Below are positions 6,121-7,440 of a DNA stretch of 7,440 nucleotides, in pieces. Location: positions 1 through 7,440 of the forward strand of contig UQTW01000044.1 of assembly GCA_900544115.1 (NCBI GenBank). The letters run 5' to 3'. Source of the stretch: an uncultured Collinsella sp. (lineage in GTDB: Bacteria; Actinomycetota; Coriobacteriia; Coriobacteriales; Coriobacteriaceae). The stretch's first letter is position 1. Every line of letters begins with the position of its first letter. Made by a program: the position numbers and the translations under genes. The notes below the pieces were generated by a model. It made no database searches, had not been told where the DNA came from, and saw only the letters and a program-made list of their open reading frames with translations.

Positions 6121-7302
6121 TTACCCGCGCGGTTCGATTTTATCACGCAGAGACTTGAGGTTCTCCAGTGCCGCGTTAAGCGTCTCGTCTCGTTTGGCAA
6201 AGTGGAAACGAATCAGATGGTTGACGGGCTCGCGGAAGAAGCTCGAGCCGGGCACGGCGCCCACGCCCACCTTGGAGGCCAAATCCTCGCAGAAGTCGAG
6301 GTCGCTGTTATAGCCAAACTCCGAGATATCCATCATCACGTAGTAGGCGCCCTGCGGCACGTTGTGCGTGAGTCCGATGCTGTCGAGTCCCTGACAGAAT
6401 AGGTCGCGCTTGGCGGTGTAGAGGTCGAGGACCTCCTGGTAATAGCTGTCGTCGAAGTTGAGGGCGGTGACGACGGCCTCTTGCAGGGGAGCGGCGGCGC
6501 CCACGGTGAGGAAGTCGTGAACCTTTTTGATGCGCTCGGTGATTTCGGCAGGAGCGATGGTGTAGCCCAGGCGCCAGCCGGTGATGGAGTAGGTCTTGGA
6601 TAGCGAGCTGCAGCTGATGGTGCGCTCAAACATGCCGGGCAGCGTGGCCATGTACACGTGCTCGTGGGGCGCGTAGACGATGTGCTCGTAGACCTCGTCG
6701 GTGATGCAGTAGGCGTCATACTTTTTGCACAGGTCGGCGATAAGGGTGAGCTCCTCGCGGGTAAAGACCTTGCCGCAGGGGTTGGACGGGTTGCATAGAA
6801 CGATCGCCTTGGGATCGTTGTCGCGGAAGGCCGCCTCCAGGACCTCACGGTCAAAGTCAAAGGTGGGCGGGTTGAGCGGCACGTAGATAGGCTCCGCACC
6901 CGAAAGGATCGTGTCGGCGCCGTAGTTCTCGTAGAATGGCGAGAAGATGACGACCTTGTCGCCGGGGTTCGTGACCGTCATCATGGCGGCCATCATGGCC
7001 TCGGTGGAGCCGCAGGTGACCACGATGTTCTCGTTGGGGTTGATCGGCATGCCCATAAAGTGCTCCTGCTTGGCGGCAAGCGCCTCGCGCATGGCCTGGG
7101 AGCCCCAGGTGATGGAGTACTGGTGGTAAAGCGGCTTGGGGTCGGTGGCAATGGTGCTGAGGCTATCGAGCAGCTGCGCCGGGGGATCGAAATCGGGGAA
7201 GCCCTGCGACAGGTTGACGGCACCATACTTGTTGGAGATGCGCGTCATGCGGCGGATGACCGAATCGGTAAACGCCGCCGTGCGGTTGGAGAGTTCTTTC
7301 AT
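6121..7302 (-). CDS. PLP-dependent class I/II aminotransferase, methionine/kynurenine aminotransferase-like
   Basis: This is a 393-residue fold-type I aminotransferase that moves an amino group between an amino acid and a 2-oxo acid using pyridoxal phosphate. Seen: NLSQGFPDFDPP (30-41); TCGSTEAM (96-103), which contacts the cofactor phosphate; NPSNPCGKVF (171-180), with N174; TDEVYEH (201-207), with D202 (pyridine N) and Y205; SSLSKTYSITGWRLGY (232-247), with Schiff-base K236 and R244; and LIRFHFAK (363-370), with R365, the substrate carboxylate ligand. The overall pattern resembles E. coli YbdL and kynurenine aminotransferases more than classical aspartate aminotransferase, but the substrate cannot be fixed from sequence. 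All key residues are present and the length is normal. The start is ATG 7302, with AAAGGA five bases upstream. The frame is open to the window edge (46 more codons), but that stretch reads as non-coding. The gene ends in its own terminator. Confidence 0.93.
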   Translation of the reverse strand: MKELSNRTAAFTDSVIRRMTRISNKYGAVNLSQGFPDFDPPAQLLDSLSTIATDPKPLYHQYSITWGSQAMREALAAKQEHFMGMPINPNENIVVTCGSTEAMMAAMMTVTNPGDKVVIFSPFYENYGADTILSGAEPIYVPLNPPTFDFDREVLEAAFRDNDPKAIVLCNPSNPCGKVFTREELTLIADLCKKYDAYCITDEVYEHIVYAPHEHVYMATLPGMFERTISCSSLSKTYSITGWRLGYTIAPAEITERIKKVHDFLTVGAAAPLQEAVVTALNFDDSYYQEVLDLYTAKRDLFCQGLDSIGLTHNVPQGAYYVMMDISEFGYNSDLDFCEDLASKVGVGAVPGSSFFREPVNHLIRFHFAKRDETLNAALENLKSLRDKIEPRG

Positions 7303-7310
7303 GCCTATCC

Positions 7311-7379
7311 TTTCGAGCATTGGGTGGAGCAAGTTTACTCCTATGGAACCGGTGGGATTTGCTCGAAACGGGCTCGAAA
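7311..7379. repeat. Three GCTCGAAA boxes upstream of the aminotransferase gene
   Basis: GCTCGAAA occurs at 7361-7368 and 7372-7379 as direct repeats 11 bp apart, about one helical turn. Its inverse TTTCGAGC occurs at 7311-7318, overlapping the ribosome-binding site of the aminotransferase gene. No clear promoter was found in 7303-7440. The boxes could be regulator-binding sites; chance is not excluded for an 8-mer of this composition. Confidence 0.35.
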
Positions 7380-7440
7380 AACTCTTTGGTTGATTTCCGA
7401 TCTCAGCCGAACACATTGAGCAAATAGGCCGTTCCCGCAC

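Noticed and set aside
7303..7440. 46-residue extension of the aminotransferase to the window edge
   Set aside because: The family fold begins just after ATG 7302, which has a good ribosome site; the upstream translation has no family similarity and contains the repeat boxes.

Overview
The window looks like ordinary chromosomal housekeeping DNA from a high-GC member of the Actinomycetota, most likely class Coriobacteriia and possibly Collinsella. That assignment is inference. It rests on GC-rich coding sequence, a Rho factor with a very long Ala/Pro/Lys/Arg-rich N-terminal extension, GTG/ATG starts and the general look of the neighbouring proteins. No mobile element, CRISPR array, tRNA or rRNA was seen.

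Layout. Bases 1-262 are a rho upstream region with a 16-bp perfect palindrome at the very edge, a candidate extended -10 promoter and a leader of about 137 nt with mutually exclusive hairpins. rho (263-2809, +) encodes an 848-residue transcription termination factor, about twice the E. coli length, and ends in an intrinsic terminator (2847-2880). A 313-bp gap then carries a good sigma-A-type promoter (2958-2986) and a leader with a GC hairpin. Next come an unrecognised protein with two membrane helices and a 400-residue acidic tail (3123-4523, +) and, 7 nt further on, a VanZ-family membrane protein (4531-4980, +). These two probably form an operon. It ends in a bidirectional terminator that contains the vanZ-like stop codon.

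The right half is on the minus strand and converges on that terminator: a ROK-family sugar kinase, probably a fructokinase (5983-5096), and upstream of it a class I/II PLP aminotransferase of the methionine/kynurenine aminotransferase type (7302-6121). They are separated by a strong terminator (6094-6053) and a candidate operator/promoter for the kinase, so they are probably separate transcription units.

The genes do not form an obvious pathway. The most unusual item is Rho. Its ATPase motor, Q-loop and R-loop are intact, but most of the aromatic and basic residues that form the primary RNA-binding pocket in E. coli Rho are replaced. At the same time it carries a roughly 420-residue low-complexity extension with seven basic patches. 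This suggests that primary RNA capture may have moved to the extension. Secondary points of interest are the unknown two-helix protein beside the VanZ-like gene, the inverted repeat over the kinase promoter, and repeated GCTCGAAA boxes upstream of the aminotransferase.
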